Part shown: piece by piece, positions 33,603 to 41,932 of the stretch | Position numbering within the stretch: position 1 is the first letter of the stretch | Layout of the letters: every line of letters begins with the position of its first letter | DNA from: Shimia_B sp038528385 | GTDB lineage: Bacteria > Pseudomonadota > Alphaproteobacteria > Rhodobacterales > Rhodobacteraceae | Assembly: GCA_038528385.1 (NCBI GenBank) | Contig: JBCBET010000004.1 | Span: 165,354-229,353, forward strand | Direction: 5' to 3' | Length of the DNA: 64,000 nt | The notes under the pieces: model-generated | Databases searched by the model: none | Seen by the model: the letters and a program-made list of their open reading frames with translations, nothing else | What the model was told of the DNA's origin: nothing | Program-made: the position numbers and the translations under genes

Positions 33603-34028
33603 CTAGACCGGGACGTTTTCCGTGGGATCGCCCCCGTCGCCCCGGTCGCCCCCGTCGGACCCGTCGCCCGCAAGCCAGGCTTCTGCCGCCGCGTCCTCGC
33701 CGGGTTCGAAGGCCTTGATGTCGAGGCCCGGGATCACGGCGCCTTCGATCTCTGCGGCGGTGCGGATCCAGCTCTGATCGCTGATGACGGCGATGCGGCT
33801 GAACTTCGCGATGAGGCCGAAGAGCTTCGGCATGTAGCCGAATTCCACGGCGAACGCCCCGGGCGTGGGCATGGCGAACCCCATGATCCGGTAGAGCACG
33901 CGACCGTTCTCCATGTCCTCCGCGGCCTCGAGGAGCGCATTGAGGCCCTCCGTCATGGCGGCGCTGTCGATCTGACCGTCGATGGCCAGGTCCACGCCGT
34001 CCGGAGCGATCCTGGTGACCTTGAGCAT
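33603..34028 (-). CDS. SpoIIAA/STAS-like small protein
   Basis: 141 residues. The N-terminal MLKVTRIAPDGVDLAIDGQID, the central LEAAEDMENGRVLYRI and the segment FGLIAKFSRIAVISDQSWI are typical of the SpoIIAA-like (STAS-related) family of unknown function. Two hydrophobic stretches and an amphipathic middle fit a lipid- or membrane-associating fold. The tail is Gly/Asp-rich (DGSDGGDRGDGGD), a low-complexity end. ATG 34028 has GGAGG upstream; a longer in-frame start would read through untypical Arg/Ser-rich sequence. It converges on the barrel gene's terminator. Confidence 0.8.
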   Translation of the reverse strand: MLKVTRIAPDGVDLAIDGQIDSAAMTEGLNALLEAAEDMENGRVLYRIMGFAMPTPGAFAVEFGYMPKLFGLIAKFSRIAVISDQSWIRTAAEIEGAVIPGLDIKAFEPGEDAAAEAWLAGDGSDGGDRGDGGDPTENVPV

Positions 34029-34077
34029 GTCCTCTCCTCCCGTCCACAGATGGGTGCCCCTGCCCGGCTTGGCAATG

Positions 34078-34590
34078 TCAGCGCCGGAGGCGCGCCATGA
34101 GGGCGCGCACCTCTGGCGGCGGGGTCCCGGTGCGGCGGTAGACACGGCCATCGACCGTGCGCGCCAGCATCCCGTGCCCGACCATGACCCGCCGGAGCGT
34201 GGCGGCATCGCCGAAGGTGTGCAGCGCGTCCAGGGCACGGCTCACCTCCCGCTCCGTCATCTCGCGTTTGGGGAGCCGCGCCCACAGCGCCCAGAGCGCC
34301 AGCGTCTGCACCGCGCGTTTGGCGGGCCAGGCGGTGAGGCGGGCCGCGTCGTCAAAGCGGGTGAGCGTGCGTTCGACGAGGCGCGCGTCCACGGTGGGCT
34401 CGGGCCGCGCGAGCCTGCGCGCAGCCGCCTGGCGCGCGCGCAGGTGCTGGAGGTTTTCGAAGCCCGCGGCACGGGCCAGGGCATTCATGAGCCGCACGTG
34501 GCCCGGCGTCGCAGCGCCGAGCTCGCGCGCGAGCGCTTTGGCAAAGGTCGACATATCCTCGACCTGAAGGGCGAGTTTCGTCCGCGTCAT
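34078..34590 (-). CDS. DUF2087 domain-containing protein
   Basis: 170 residues. A basic N-terminal helical region (to about 75) precedes a DUF2087 domain: LTRFDDAARLTAWPAKRAVQ, then MTEREVSRALDALHTFGD and ATLRRVMVGHGMLARTVDGR, ending YRR. DUF2087 is a winged-helix-like DNA-associated domain in transcription-type regulators, so a regulatory or nucleic-acid role is possible. It lies 50 bases upstream of the SpoIIAA-like gene on the same strand. Function is not established. Confidence 0.85.
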   Translation of the reverse strand: MTRTKLALQVEDMSTFAKALARELGAATPGHVRLMNALARAAGFENLQHLRARQAAARRLARPEPTVDARLVERTLTRFDDAARLTAWPAKRAVQTLALWALWARLPKREMTEREVSRALDALHTFGDAATLRRVMVGHGMLARTVDGRVYRRTGTPPPEVRALMARLRR

Positions 34591-34896
34591 CGTCCGTCCT
34601 CGTCACTTTCCTGGGGGGCGCATGCCTCGGGTCACTGGTCGCCCTTGGTGACGCGGCGCCCTGGAAATCAGGTGACCGGATCGCGTATCTGGCAGGTTTA
34701 GCCCTCCCCGCGGGAGGTGGCGACGCCTCGGTAACTGCCGACCGGTCGGGAGCCTAGCGCAGGATCCGGCCGACCGCCAGCGCGCGAATTGAACGAACGT
34801 TCAAAAAAAGAATTTGACGCGCAAGATCATTCCGCCATTCTCTTTCACGTGGCGACGAATGACCCGGAGAGGCTGCGCGCGCAAGGGAGGCCCTGT
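34591..34896. promoter_or_regulatory. Upstream region of the acyl-CoA synthetase/liv cluster
   Basis: 306 bases without a gene. It holds the perfect palindrome CCGACCGGTCGG (34738-34749) and the inverted repeat at 34789-34804. The start region of a longer in-frame reading of the synthetase begins with TTG inside that inverted repeat, which argues against it. Confidence 0.5.
34789..34804. promoter_or_regulatory. TetR-like operator TTGAAC-GAAC-GTTCAA
   Basis: Inverted repeat with 6-base arms TTGAAC and GTTCAA around GAAC, followed by an A-run. Size and spacing resemble operators of TetR-family regulators of fatty-acid or acyl-CoA genes. It is 92 bases upstream of the acyl-CoA synthetase start. 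No TetR gene is in the window. Confidence 0.45.
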
Positions 34897-36873
34897 ATGG
34901 CTGCGACGACCACGGGCGCGGGAGCGCCCCGCTTTCAATCCGTGCCCGCGCTCCTCGACCGGAACGCGGTGGAATTCGGTGGCTCGGCGGCCTACCGGGA
35001 GAAGGAGCTCGGCATCTGGCAAAGCTGGAGCTGGGCCGAGACGGCGCGGGAGATCGAAGGCCTCGCGCTCGGCCTTCTGACGCTGGGCGTGGCGCCGGGC
35101 GATCACGTGGCGATCCTCGGGCGCAACCGCCCCTACCTCTACTGGTCCATCGTGGCCGCGCAATGCGTGGGTGCGGTCCCTGTGCCGCTCTATCAGGACG
35201 CGGTGGGGGAGGAGATCGCCTATGTCCTCGACCATTGCGGCGCGCGTTTCATCATCGCGGGCGATCAGGAGCAGGTGGACAAGGTCCTCGACATCCAAGA
35301 GGACCTCGAAGGGCTCGAGCACATCGTCTATCTCGACCCGCGCGGCCTGCGGAAGTACGACCACGACAAGCTCACCCAGTTCACGAAGCTGCAGGAGGCG
35401 GGGCGCGCGTCCGGCGACGCCGCGGAGCTCGCCGCGCGCAAGGGTGCGCTCGATTACGATAGCACCTGCGTGATGCTCTATACCTCCGGCACGACGGGGC
35501 GGCCGAAGGGCGTGGTGCTCTCGAACCGCAACATCATCGAGACCTCGCGGGCCTCCGCCGAATTCGACCGGCTCCGAGCGGGTGACGAGGTCTTGGCCTA
35601 CCTGCCCATGGCCTGGGTGGGTGATTTCATCTTTTCCATCGGGCAGGCCTACTGGACGGGCTTCTGCGTCAATTGCCCCGAGAGCGCAGACACTGTCATG
35701 CACGATCTCCGCGAGATCGGCCCGACCTACTATTTCGCCCCGCCGCGGGTCTTCGAGACGCAGCTCACCACCGTGATGATCCGCATGGAGGATGCCGGGG
35801 TCTTCAAGCGGTGGCTTTTCAAGAAATTCATGGATCACGCGAAGGTCGTGGGGCCGAAGCTCCTCGACCGGAAGCCGGTGGGCGCGCTCGACCGTCTGAT
35901 CTACGCACTGGGGGAGTTCTTGGTCTTCGGGCCGCTGAAGAACACGCTGGGCCTCTCCCGGGTGCGCGTGGGCTACACGGCGGGGGAGGCCATCGGGCCT
36001 GAAATCTTCGATTTCTACCGCTCGCTCGGCATCAACCTGAAGCAGCTCTACGGACAGACGGAGGCCAGCGTCTTCATCACCCAGCAGAAGGATGACGAAG
36101 TTCGCCCGGACACGGTCGGCACGCCCACGCCCGGGGTGGAGATCAGGATCGACGATAGCGGAGAGGTCTTCTACCGCTCGCCCGGCGTCTTCGTGGAGTA
36201 TTACAAGAACGCGGAGTCGACGGCGGGCACGAAGGATGCCGAGGGCTGGGTCGCCACGGGCGATGCGGGCTTCCTCGAGAGCGATACCGGGCATTTGCGC
36301 ATCATCGACCGGGCGAAGGATGTGGGAAAGATGGCCTCCGGCGCGCTCTTTGCCCCGAAATACGTGGAGAATAAGCTCAAGTTCTTCCCGAACATCCTCG
36401 AGGCGGTGGTGCTCGGCAACGGGCGTGAGGAATGCGTGGCCTTCATCAACATCGATCTCACGGCCGTGGGCAACTGGGCGGAGCGCAACAACATCGCCTA
36501 TGGCGGCTACCAGGAGCTTTCCCAGCACCCGCAGGTGCGCGAAACGATCCGAGAGCACGTGGAGGAGGTGAATCGGAGCGTCGCCGAGGACGAGATGCTC
36601 AACGGCTGCCAGATCCACCGCTTTCTCGTGCTCCACAAGGAGCTCGACGCCGACGATGGCGAGCTGACGCGCACCCGCAAGGTGCGCCGCCGGATCATCG
36701 AGGAGAAATACGCCGACCTGATCGCCGCTTTGTACGATGGCTCCGAGACCGTGACCACGGAGACGGAAGTGACCTATGAGGACGGCCGTAAAGGCTCGAT
36801 CAAAGCCACGCTCAAGCTGATGGACGCCGCCACCGTGCCGGTGGAGGTGAAGACGCTGGAGGCCGCGGAGTGA
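34897..36873 (+). CDS. Long-chain acyl-CoA synthetase (AMP-forming)
   Basis: 658 residues of the ANL superfamily. The P-loop motif LYTSGTTGRPKGV is at 194-206. The adenylation core continues with QLYGQTEASVF and the hinge region GDAGFLESDTGHLRIIDRAKDV. It activates a carboxylate to acyl-AMP and then acyl-CoA; long-chain type by overall length and similarity. ATG 34897 is preceded by GGGAGG. livG follows after 126 bases with repeats between, and the rest of an ABC importer is downstream. Together they suggest uptake plus activation of an organic acid. Confidence 0.92.
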   Translation: MAATTTGAGAPRFQSVPALLDRNAVEFGGSAAYREKELGIWQSWSWAETAREIEGLALGLLTLGVAPGDHVAILGRNRPYLYWSIVAAQCVGAVPVPLYQDAVGEEIAYVLDHCGARFIIAGDQEQVDKVLDIQEDLEGLEHIVYLDPRGLRKYDHDKLTQFTKLQEAGRASGDAAELAARKGALDYDSTCVMLYTSGTTGRPKGVVLSNRNIIETSRASAEFDRLRAGDEVLAYLPMAWVGDFIFSIGQAYWTGFCVNCPESADTVMHDLREIGPTYYFAPPRVFETQLTTVMIRMEDAGVFKRWLFKKFMDHAKVVGPKLLDRKPVGALDRLIYALGEFLVFGPLKNTLGLSRVRVGYTAGEAIGPEIFDFYRSLGINLKQLYGQTEASVFITQQKDDEVRPDTVGTPTPGVEIRIDDSGEVFYRSPGVFVEYYKNAESTAGTKDAEGWVATGDAGFLESDTGHLRIIDRAKDVGKMASGALFAPKYVENKLKFFPNILEAVVLGNGREECVAFINIDLTAVGNWAERNNIAYGGYQELSQHPQVRETIREHVEEVNRSVAEDEMLNGCQIHRFLVLHKELDADDGELTRTRKVRRRIIEEKYADLIAALYDGSETVTTETEVTYEDGRKGSIKATLKLMDAATVPVEVKTLEAAE

Positions 36874-36893
36874 GACCCGAACGCGCGTTTCCC

Positions 36894-36957
36894 GTCCCGG
36901 GCCTGACCCGGGACCTCTCCCCTGCGGAAGGTGGAGGCCCCGGGGCACGCCCGGGGC
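36894..36957. repeat. GC-rich inverted repeats between synthetase gene and livG
   Basis: First hairpin: GTCCCGGG (36894-36901) and CCCGGGAC (36907-36914), loop CCTGA. Then GCCCCGGG (36937-36944) with CCCGGGGC (36950-36957). No T-run follows. The position inside a gene cluster suggests partial attenuation or a repeat family rather than a full stop. Confidence 0.6.
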
Positions 36958-36999
36958 GTGTGGGGCTCCAGGCCATGCCAGCGCCGAAGGGGCAAAAGC

Positions 37000-37815
37000 A
37001 TGCTTGACCAATCCCAAGGCTACACCACCGCTGATGGTCGCCAGATCGGCGGCGTGCTCATGGAGATGAAGAACATCACCCTGCGCTTCGGGGGAGTGAC
37101 GGCGATCAAGGACATCACCTTCGACATCCACGAAGGCGAGATCCGCGCGATCATCGGGCCCAACGGCGCGGGCAAATCCTCCATGCTCAACGTCATCTCA
37201 GGCTTCTACACGCCCCAGGAGGGCGAGGTCTGGTACAAGGGCGCGCCGCGCCCGGCCATGAAGCCCTACGAGGTGGCGCGGATGGACGTGGCGCGGACGT
37301 TCCAGAACATCGCGCTCTTCGAGGGGATGACGGTCCTCGACAACGTCATGACCGGGCGGCTCAACCACATGAAGGCAGGGATTCTCGCGCAGGCGGTCTG
37401 GTGGGGCAAGGCCCGGGACGAGGAGATCGCGAACCGCGAGCACGTGGAGCGGGTCATCGACTTCCTCGAGATCCAGGCGATCCGGAAGACGCCCGTAGGG
37501 CGGCTGCCCTACGGCCTGAAAAAGCGCGTGGAGCTGGCGCGGGCGCTGGCCGCGGAGCCCTCTCTCCTGCTGCTGGATGAGCCCATGGCCGGCATGAACG
37601 TGGAGGAGAAGGAGGACATGAGCCGCTTCATCCTCGACGTGAATGACGAATTCGGCACCACCATCGCGCTCATCGAGCACGACATGGGCGTGGTGATGGA
37701 CCTCAGCGACCGCGTGGTGGTGATGGATTATGGCAAGAAGATCGGCGACGGCACGCCCGCCGAGGTGCGCAACGATCCCACGGTGATCGAGGCCTATCTG
37801 GGGGTCGAGGCATGA
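37000..37815 (+). CDS. livG: Branched-chain-type ABC transporter ATPase LivG
   Basis: 271 residues. Walker A is GPNGAGKSS, the Q-loop follows in ARTFQNIALFEGMTV, the signature reads LPYGLKKRVELARAL and Walker B is LLLLDEPMAG, with the H-loop ALIEHDMGVV. It is one of two ATPases energising a LivHM-type importer. ATG 37000 has AAGGGG upstream. Order livG-livH-livM-livK-livF with an acyl-CoA synthetase in front is typical of carboxylate importers of this fold; the substrate is not proven. Confidence 0.93.
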   Translation: MLDQSQGYTTADGRQIGGVLMEMKNITLRFGGVTAIKDITFDIHEGEIRAIIGPNGAGKSSMLNVISGFYTPQEGEVWYKGAPRPAMKPYEVARMDVARTFQNIALFEGMTVLDNVMTGRLNHMKAGILAQAVWWGKARDEEIANREHVERVIDFLEIQAIRKTPVGRLPYGLKKRVELARALAAEPSLLLLDEPMAGMNVEEKEDMSRFILDVNDEFGTTIALIEHDMGVVMDLSDRVVVMDYGKKIGDGTPAEVRNDPTVIEAYLGVEA

Positions 37816-37840
37816 GGGCGGTCATGGGAGGACGCGGCTG

Positions 37841-38791
37841 ATGTACGATATCTTCATCGGGCCTTGGATCGAGATGTTCGCGGCGCCGGACTTCCTCTTG
37901 CAGGTGCTGTGGGAGGGGCTCGTCTCGGGCATCCTTTACGCGCTCATCGCGCTGGGCTTCGTGCTCATCTTCCGCTCGAGCCGAATCTTCAACTTTGCCC
38001 AGGGCATCATGGTGGTCTTTGCCGCGCTGACGCTCGTGGGGTTTCACGCGGCCGGCGTGCCGGCGTGGATTTCCGTGGGGCTGACGCTCGGCGTGATGCT
38101 CGTGCTCGCGGTGACAATCGAGCGCGTGGTGCTGCGCCCGCTTGTGGGCCAGCCCGACATCATCCTCTTCATGGCCACGATCGGGATCACGCTCTTTCTC
38201 ATCGGGTTCGGGGAGACGGTCTTCGGCGGCGAGAACAAGCAGATGATCACGGAGGAGCTGGGGATCCCCACGGGTTCGGTCCTGCTCGAGCCCTTCGGCG
38301 GGCTGCTTATCCTCGAGCAGCGGGACATCACGGCCGTGGCGGTGGCGGCGGCGCTCGTGCTCGCGCTGCTCGCCTTCCTCAACTACACGCGGATGGGCCG
38401 CGCCGTGCGCGCGCTGGGCGATGACAGCCAGGCGGCGCTGAGCGTGGGCATCTCGCTCCAGACGATCTGGGTGCTCGTGTGGTTCATCGCGGGCATCATC
38501 GCGCTCGTCACGGGCATTGCCTGGGGCAGCCGGGCAGGGGTGTCCTTCGCGCTCGAGGTCATCGCCTACAAAGCGCTGCCGGTGCTGATGCTGGGCGGGC
38601 TCGAATCGATCACGGGCGCCATCGTGGGCGGGCTGATGATCGGAATGCTCGAGAAGCTTTTTGAAATCTATTGGGGTCAGCCGCTTCTCGGTGGCGGTAC
38701 GGAGGCGTGGTTCGCCTACGTCCTCGCGCTCACGGTACTGCTCTTCCGGCCCCAGGGCCTCTTCGGGGAGAAGATCATTGAGCGCGTTTGA
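37841..38791 (+). CDS. livH: Branched-chain-type ABC transporter permease LivH
   Basis: 316 residues with about eight membrane segments. The family signature YALIALGFVLIFRSSRIFNFAQG is present near the N-terminus, and GLESITGAIVGGLMIGMLEK near the C-terminus. GGGAGG precedes ATG 37841. livH is normally followed directly by livM, but here 200 bases of hairpins and two small genes intervene. Confidence 0.95.
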   Translation: MYDIFIGPWIEMFAAPDFLLQVLWEGLVSGILYALIALGFVLIFRSSRIFNFAQGIMVVFAALTLVGFHAAGVPAWISVGLTLGVMLVLAVTIERVVLRPLVGQPDIILFMATIGITLFLIGFGETVFGGENKQMITEELGIPTGSVLLEPFGGLLILEQRDITAVAVAAALVLALLAFLNYTRMGRAVRALGDDSQAALSVGISLQTIWVLVWFIAGIIALVTGIAWGSRAGVSFALEVIAYKALPVLMLGGLESITGAIVGGLMIGMLEKLFEIYWGQPLLGGGTEAWFAYVLALTVLLFRPQGLFGEKIIERV

Positions 38792-38803
38792 GGCCGCGGG
38801 CGC

Positions 38804-38979
38804 AAAGCGCTTTCAAGGCTTTTCGAGAAGCCTTGGGCCAGGCCGAGAGAAATGTCTCCGTGGCGCGCCTTGTGCAGGGCCGGGCCCAAATTCCTTCGAA
38901 GGAATTTGCCAAGACTTTTCTCAAAAGTCTTCCCGCGCAGCGGCCACCGCCGCGCATGGAAAATTTTTCGAAAAATTTT
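38804..38979. repeat. Array of short perfect hairpins inside the liv cluster
   Basis: AAAGCGCTTT (38804-38813) is a palindrome. Hairpin arms: CAAGGCTT/AAGCCTTG (38814-38821, 38828-38835); CAAATTCCTTC/GAAGGAATTTG (38887-38897, 38898-38908, a perfect palindrome); AAGACTTTT/AAAAGTCTT (38911-38919, 38923-38931); AAAATTTTTC/GAAAAATTTT (38960-38969, 38970-38979). GGGCC follows the first, and GCC separates the next two, as at 27536-27633. The array occupies the whole livH-to-next-gene space. Confidence 0.85.
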
Positions 38980-38991
38980 GGGCGCTGTAGG

Positions 38992-39162
38992 ATGAACCCG
39001 GTCTGGATCTTCCTTCTGATCCTCGGCGTCATCGCCAACGCCATCATCGGCTGGCTGGCCTACCAGGACGGCGAGATAGGACATGTGACGACGTCGATCA
39101 TCCTCGGCGCGCTCTGTGCCGGGGTGGCCTACCTTCGGATCAAGCGGATGGAGGAGAAGTGA
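38992..39162 (+). CDS. Small two-helix membrane protein between livH and livM
   Basis: 56 residues with two hydrophobic segments (about 4-23 and 34-48) and a basic C-terminus (LRIKRMEEK). Not recognised as a named family. An in-frame ATG at 38956 would start the protein inside the last hairpin and is less likely. The ribosome binding site is weak. The next gene starts on its last base. It might modify the transporter, or simply be an insert; no function is claimed. Confidence 0.6.
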   Translation: MNPVWIFLLILGVIANAIIGWLAYQDGEIGHVTTSIILGALCAGVAYLRIKRMEEK

Positions 39163-39425
39163 TGGGGCTTTCCTACCGCGCGGTTGAAATCCTGCTTCTC
39201 ACCGGGGGTCTCCTCGCGGTGCTGCGGGCCGGGACCGGGGTCCTCGCAGCGCGCCGCGTCGTCGCGACTTTCGAGCGTGGCTGGCCGACCGACCCTGCAC
39301 AGACCGTTCTGCCTTACTGGCAAATCCATCTCGTCACGGCCCTTGCGGGGTTGGTCTCCATCGGGCTCGGACTGATCATGTGGCGACTGCGCGGTGCGCG
39401 CGTTGTCACCCAAGGAGGAATGTGA
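39162..39425 (+). CDS. Small membrane protein upstream of livM
   Basis: 87 residues with two hydrophobic segments (about 8-27 and 56-73), and the pattern YWQIHLVTALAGLVSIGLGL. The gene is coupled on both sides: its ATG overlaps the previous stop (TGATG), and its stop overlaps the livM start (TGATG). GGAGGAG precedes the start. No known domain. Tight coupling with livM suggests co-expression with the permease. Confidence 0.65.
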   Translation: MGLSYRAVEILLLTGGLLAVLRAGTGVLAARRVVATFERGWPTDPAQTVLPYWQIHLVTALAGLVSIGLGLIMWRLRGARVVTQGGM

Positions 39426-40492
39426 TGCTCTACCGCACGGCTGGCCAATTCAAGACGACCTACCGCGCCGATCAGGCGCTCTTTCCGGTTCGGCAGGATG
39501 CGTTTCTCTTGGGCGTCATTCTTGTCTTCGCATGGGTGATCTTCCCGATGACGGCGTCGGAATTCACCTTTCAGACGCTGCTCATCCCGATCCTGATCTA
39601 TTCGCTGGCGGCGATGGGTCTCAACATCCTCACCGGGTACGCGGGGCAGCTCAGCCTCGGCACCGCGGCCTTCATGGGGGTGGGCGCCTATGCCTGCTAC
39701 AAGCTGATCGAGGTCATGGACCCGATCCTCGCCATTCTCGTCTCGGGCGTCTTCAGCGCCGGGATCGGCGTGATCTTCGGCATCCCATCCTTGCGCATCA
39801 AGGGCTTCTACCTCGCCATCGCCACGCTCGCCGCGCAGTTCTTCCTCGTCTGGCTCTTCGAAAAATGGGCCTGGCTTTACAACTACAACGCCTCCGGCGC
39901 GATCCAGGTGCCCAATCTCGATACGTTCGGCGTCTTCGTCACCGGGCCGCAGGCCACCTCGATGACGCAGTACTACGTGATCCTCGCCATCGTCACGGTC
40001 ATGACGATGCTCTGCATCAATCTCACGCGCGGGACGCTGGGCCGGACATGGAAAGCCACGCGGGACATGGACATCGCCGCAGAGCTCATCGGCATCAATC
40101 TCATGAGGTCGAAGCTCACCGCCTTCGCCATCTCGTCCTACATCGTGGGCGTGGCAGGGGCGCTTTTCGTCTTCATGTGGCGCGGCGCGGCGGAGCCCAA
40201 CCTTTTCGACATCCCGCTCTCGTTCCAGATCCTCTTCATCGCAATCATCGGCGGGCTGGGCTCGATCCTCGGCAATTACCTCGGCGCCATTCTCATCGTG
40301 GGCCTGCCGGTCGTGCTCAACACGGTGCCGGGCCTCATCGGGCTCGAGATCAAATCCGCGACGGTGGAGCATATCAACGTCATGATCGTGGGTGCGCTCA
40401 TCGTCTTTTTCCTTATCATCGAGCCGCACGGCCTCGCCCGCCTCTGGGCGCTGATCCGTGAAAAGCTCATCATCTGGCCATTCCCGCACTAG
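39425..40492 (+). CDS. livM: Branched-chain-type ABC transporter permease LivM
   Basis: 355 residues with about ten membrane segments. The LivM signature AAMGLNILTGYAGQLSLGTAAF (seen in part: NILTGYAGQLSLGTA) and the loop IPSLRIKGFYLAIATLA are present. It pairs with LivH to form the translocation path. The N-terminal residues before the first helix (YRTAGQFKTTYRAD) are longer than in the E. coli protein. AAGGAGG precedes the ATG. livK follows after 44 bases. Confidence 0.95.
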   Translation: MLYRTAGQFKTTYRADQALFPVRQDAFLLGVILVFAWVIFPMTASEFTFQTLLIPILIYSLAAMGLNILTGYAGQLSLGTAAFMGVGAYACYKLIEVMDPILAILVSGVFSAGIGVIFGIPSLRIKGFYLAIATLAAQFFLVWLFEKWAWLYNYNASGAIQVPNLDTFGVFVTGPQATSMTQYYVILAIVTVMTMLCINLTRGTLGRTWKATRDMDIAAELIGINLMRSKLTAFAISSYIVGVAGALFVFMWRGAAEPNLFDIPLSFQILFIAIIGGLGSILGNYLGAILIVGLPVVLNTVPGLIGLEIKSATVEHINVMIVGALIVFFLIIEPHGLARLWALIREKLIIWPFPH

Positions 40493-40536
40493 AACGGGCA
40501 GGCCCTCCACACTCGTCTCAGGGAGGAGACACCACA

Positions 40537-41841
40537 ATGAAGCACTTCACCAAACTGGCCGCGGCGGCGGTCGTGGCTCTCACCGGCGCGGCGGCCTATG
40601 CCGACGGGCACGAGAGCCTCTACGTGCCCAATCTCAGCTACCGGACCGGGCCCTTTGCCTCCACCGGGATCCCGCTCATGAACGGGCAGCTCGACTACTT
40701 CGAGATGCTCAACGCGCGCGACGGCGGCATCGGCGGGGTCATGATCGACTTCGAGGAATGCGAGACGGGTTACTCCACCGAGAAGGGTGTGGAGTGCTAC
40801 GAGCGCACGAAGAACGAGGCCATCGTCACGCAGCCCTGGTCCACGGGCATCACGCTGCAGGTCCTGCCGCAGACCAACGTGGACGAGATCCCGATCCTCG
40901 CGCCCGGCTACGGCTTCTCGCCCATGGCCGACGGGCGCACCTTCCAGTGGGCGTTCAACGTGCCGGGCGGCTACTGGGACGCCGCCGACATGATCGTGCA
41001 GTATCTCGGCTCCGAGGAGAGCCTCGAGGGCAAGAAGATCGCCTTCCTCCATCTCGACCATCCCTACGGTAAGGAGCCGCTTCCGCTGCTCGAGGCCCTC
41101 GCGGCCGCCAACGGGTTCGAGCTTCTGCCGATCCCGGTGGGCCTCAACGAGATGCAGAACCAGTCCTCCCAGTGGCTCCAGATCCGCCGCGAGCGTCCCG
41201 ACTACGTCGTGATGTGGGGCTGGGGCGCGATGAACGCGGGCGCCATCACCGAGGCGGTCAAGACGCGCTACCCGATGGACCAGTTCATCGGCGTGTGGTG
41301 GTCCGGCCAGGACGCCGACCTCCGCCTCGTGGGTGAGGACGGCGCGGGCTACAAAGCCATTTCCTGGTCCTACCCGAACCAGGATGCGCCGATCCAGGCC
41401 GAGCTGAAAACCCATGTCGTCGACACGGGCAAGACGCTCTCGAACCCGGAGGAAATGAGCGGCGTGTTCTACCAGCGGGGTCTCGTCATGTCGATGATCC
41501 TCGCCGAGGCCATCGCCGGTGCGCAGGAGGAATACGGCACCGCGATGATCGATGCCTCCCAGTTGCGCTGGGGGCTCGAGAACCTCGACATCACCGAGGC
41601 GCGCCTCGAGGAGCTCGGCATGCAGGGCATGGTCCCGCCGTTCTCCACCTCTTGCGCCAACCACACCGGCCATGCCGGTGGCTGGGTGATCGAGTGGGAC
41701 GGGGAGCAGTTCAACAAGGCCTCCGACCTGCTTCTGCCGCGCGTGGACGAGTACCGCGAGCTTCTTGCCGCCTCTGCCGCGGATTATGCCGAGCAGAACG
41801 CGCCCTGGGCCGTGAACGACGACTGCAACGCGGAGAGCTGA
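40537..41841 (+). CDS. livK: Periplasmic substrate-binding protein of LivK type
   Basis: 434 residues with a Sec signal peptide (1-22, AAAVVALTGAAAYA) and a type 1 periplasmic-binding fold. ANHTGHAGGWVIEWDG and the segment RTGPFASTGIPLMNGQLDYF are typical of aromatic/organic-acid binders of this superfamily rather than of E. coli LivJ. The protein is longer than LivJ (about 370). GGGAGG precedes ATG 40537. Ligand specificity cannot be read from the sequence. Confidence 0.9.
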   Translation: MKHFTKLAAAAVVALTGAAAYADGHESLYVPNLSYRTGPFASTGIPLMNGQLDYFEMLNARDGGIGGVMIDFEECETGYSTEKGVECYERTKNEAIVTQPWSTGITLQVLPQTNVDEIPILAPGYGFSPMADGRTFQWAFNVPGGYWDAADMIVQYLGSEESLEGKKIAFLHLDHPYGKEPLPLLEALAAANGFELLPIPVGLNEMQNQSSQWLQIRRERPDYVVMWGWGAMNAGAITEAVKTRYPMDQFIGVWWSGQDADLRLVGEDGAGYKAISWSYPNQDAPIQAELKTHVVDTGKTLSNPEEMSGVFYQRGLVMSMILAEAIAGAQEEYGTAMIDASQLRWGLENLDITEARLEELGMQGMVPPFSTSCANHTGHAGGWVIEWDGEQFNKASDLLLPRVDEYRELLAASAADYAEQNAPWAVNDDCNAES

Positions 41842-41879
41842 TCTCTCCAAGTCTCCCGCCCGTGCGTGTTGCGGGCGGG

Positions 41880-41932
41880 GGATGCCTCCGGCGGAAGTAC
41901 AAAGCACAAAGAAGACGGAGTTTCGCGCGATG
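41880..41932 (+). repeat. Dispersed repeat copy supplying SD and start codon
   Basis: GGATGCCTCCGGCGG, GAAGTAC, AAAGCACAAAGAAG (core 41880-41914), then ACGGAG and a start-region tail up to the ATG at 41930. It lies between livK and the next gene. Together with the copy at 51283 it shows the repeat family's extended form carrying the Shine-Dalgarno (CGGAG) of the downstream gene. Confidence 0.8.

Noticed and set aside
34801..37131. Long minus-strand frame opposite the acyl-CoA synthetase gene
   Set aside because: Antisense to a complete ANL-family enzyme; no domain and no start signal.
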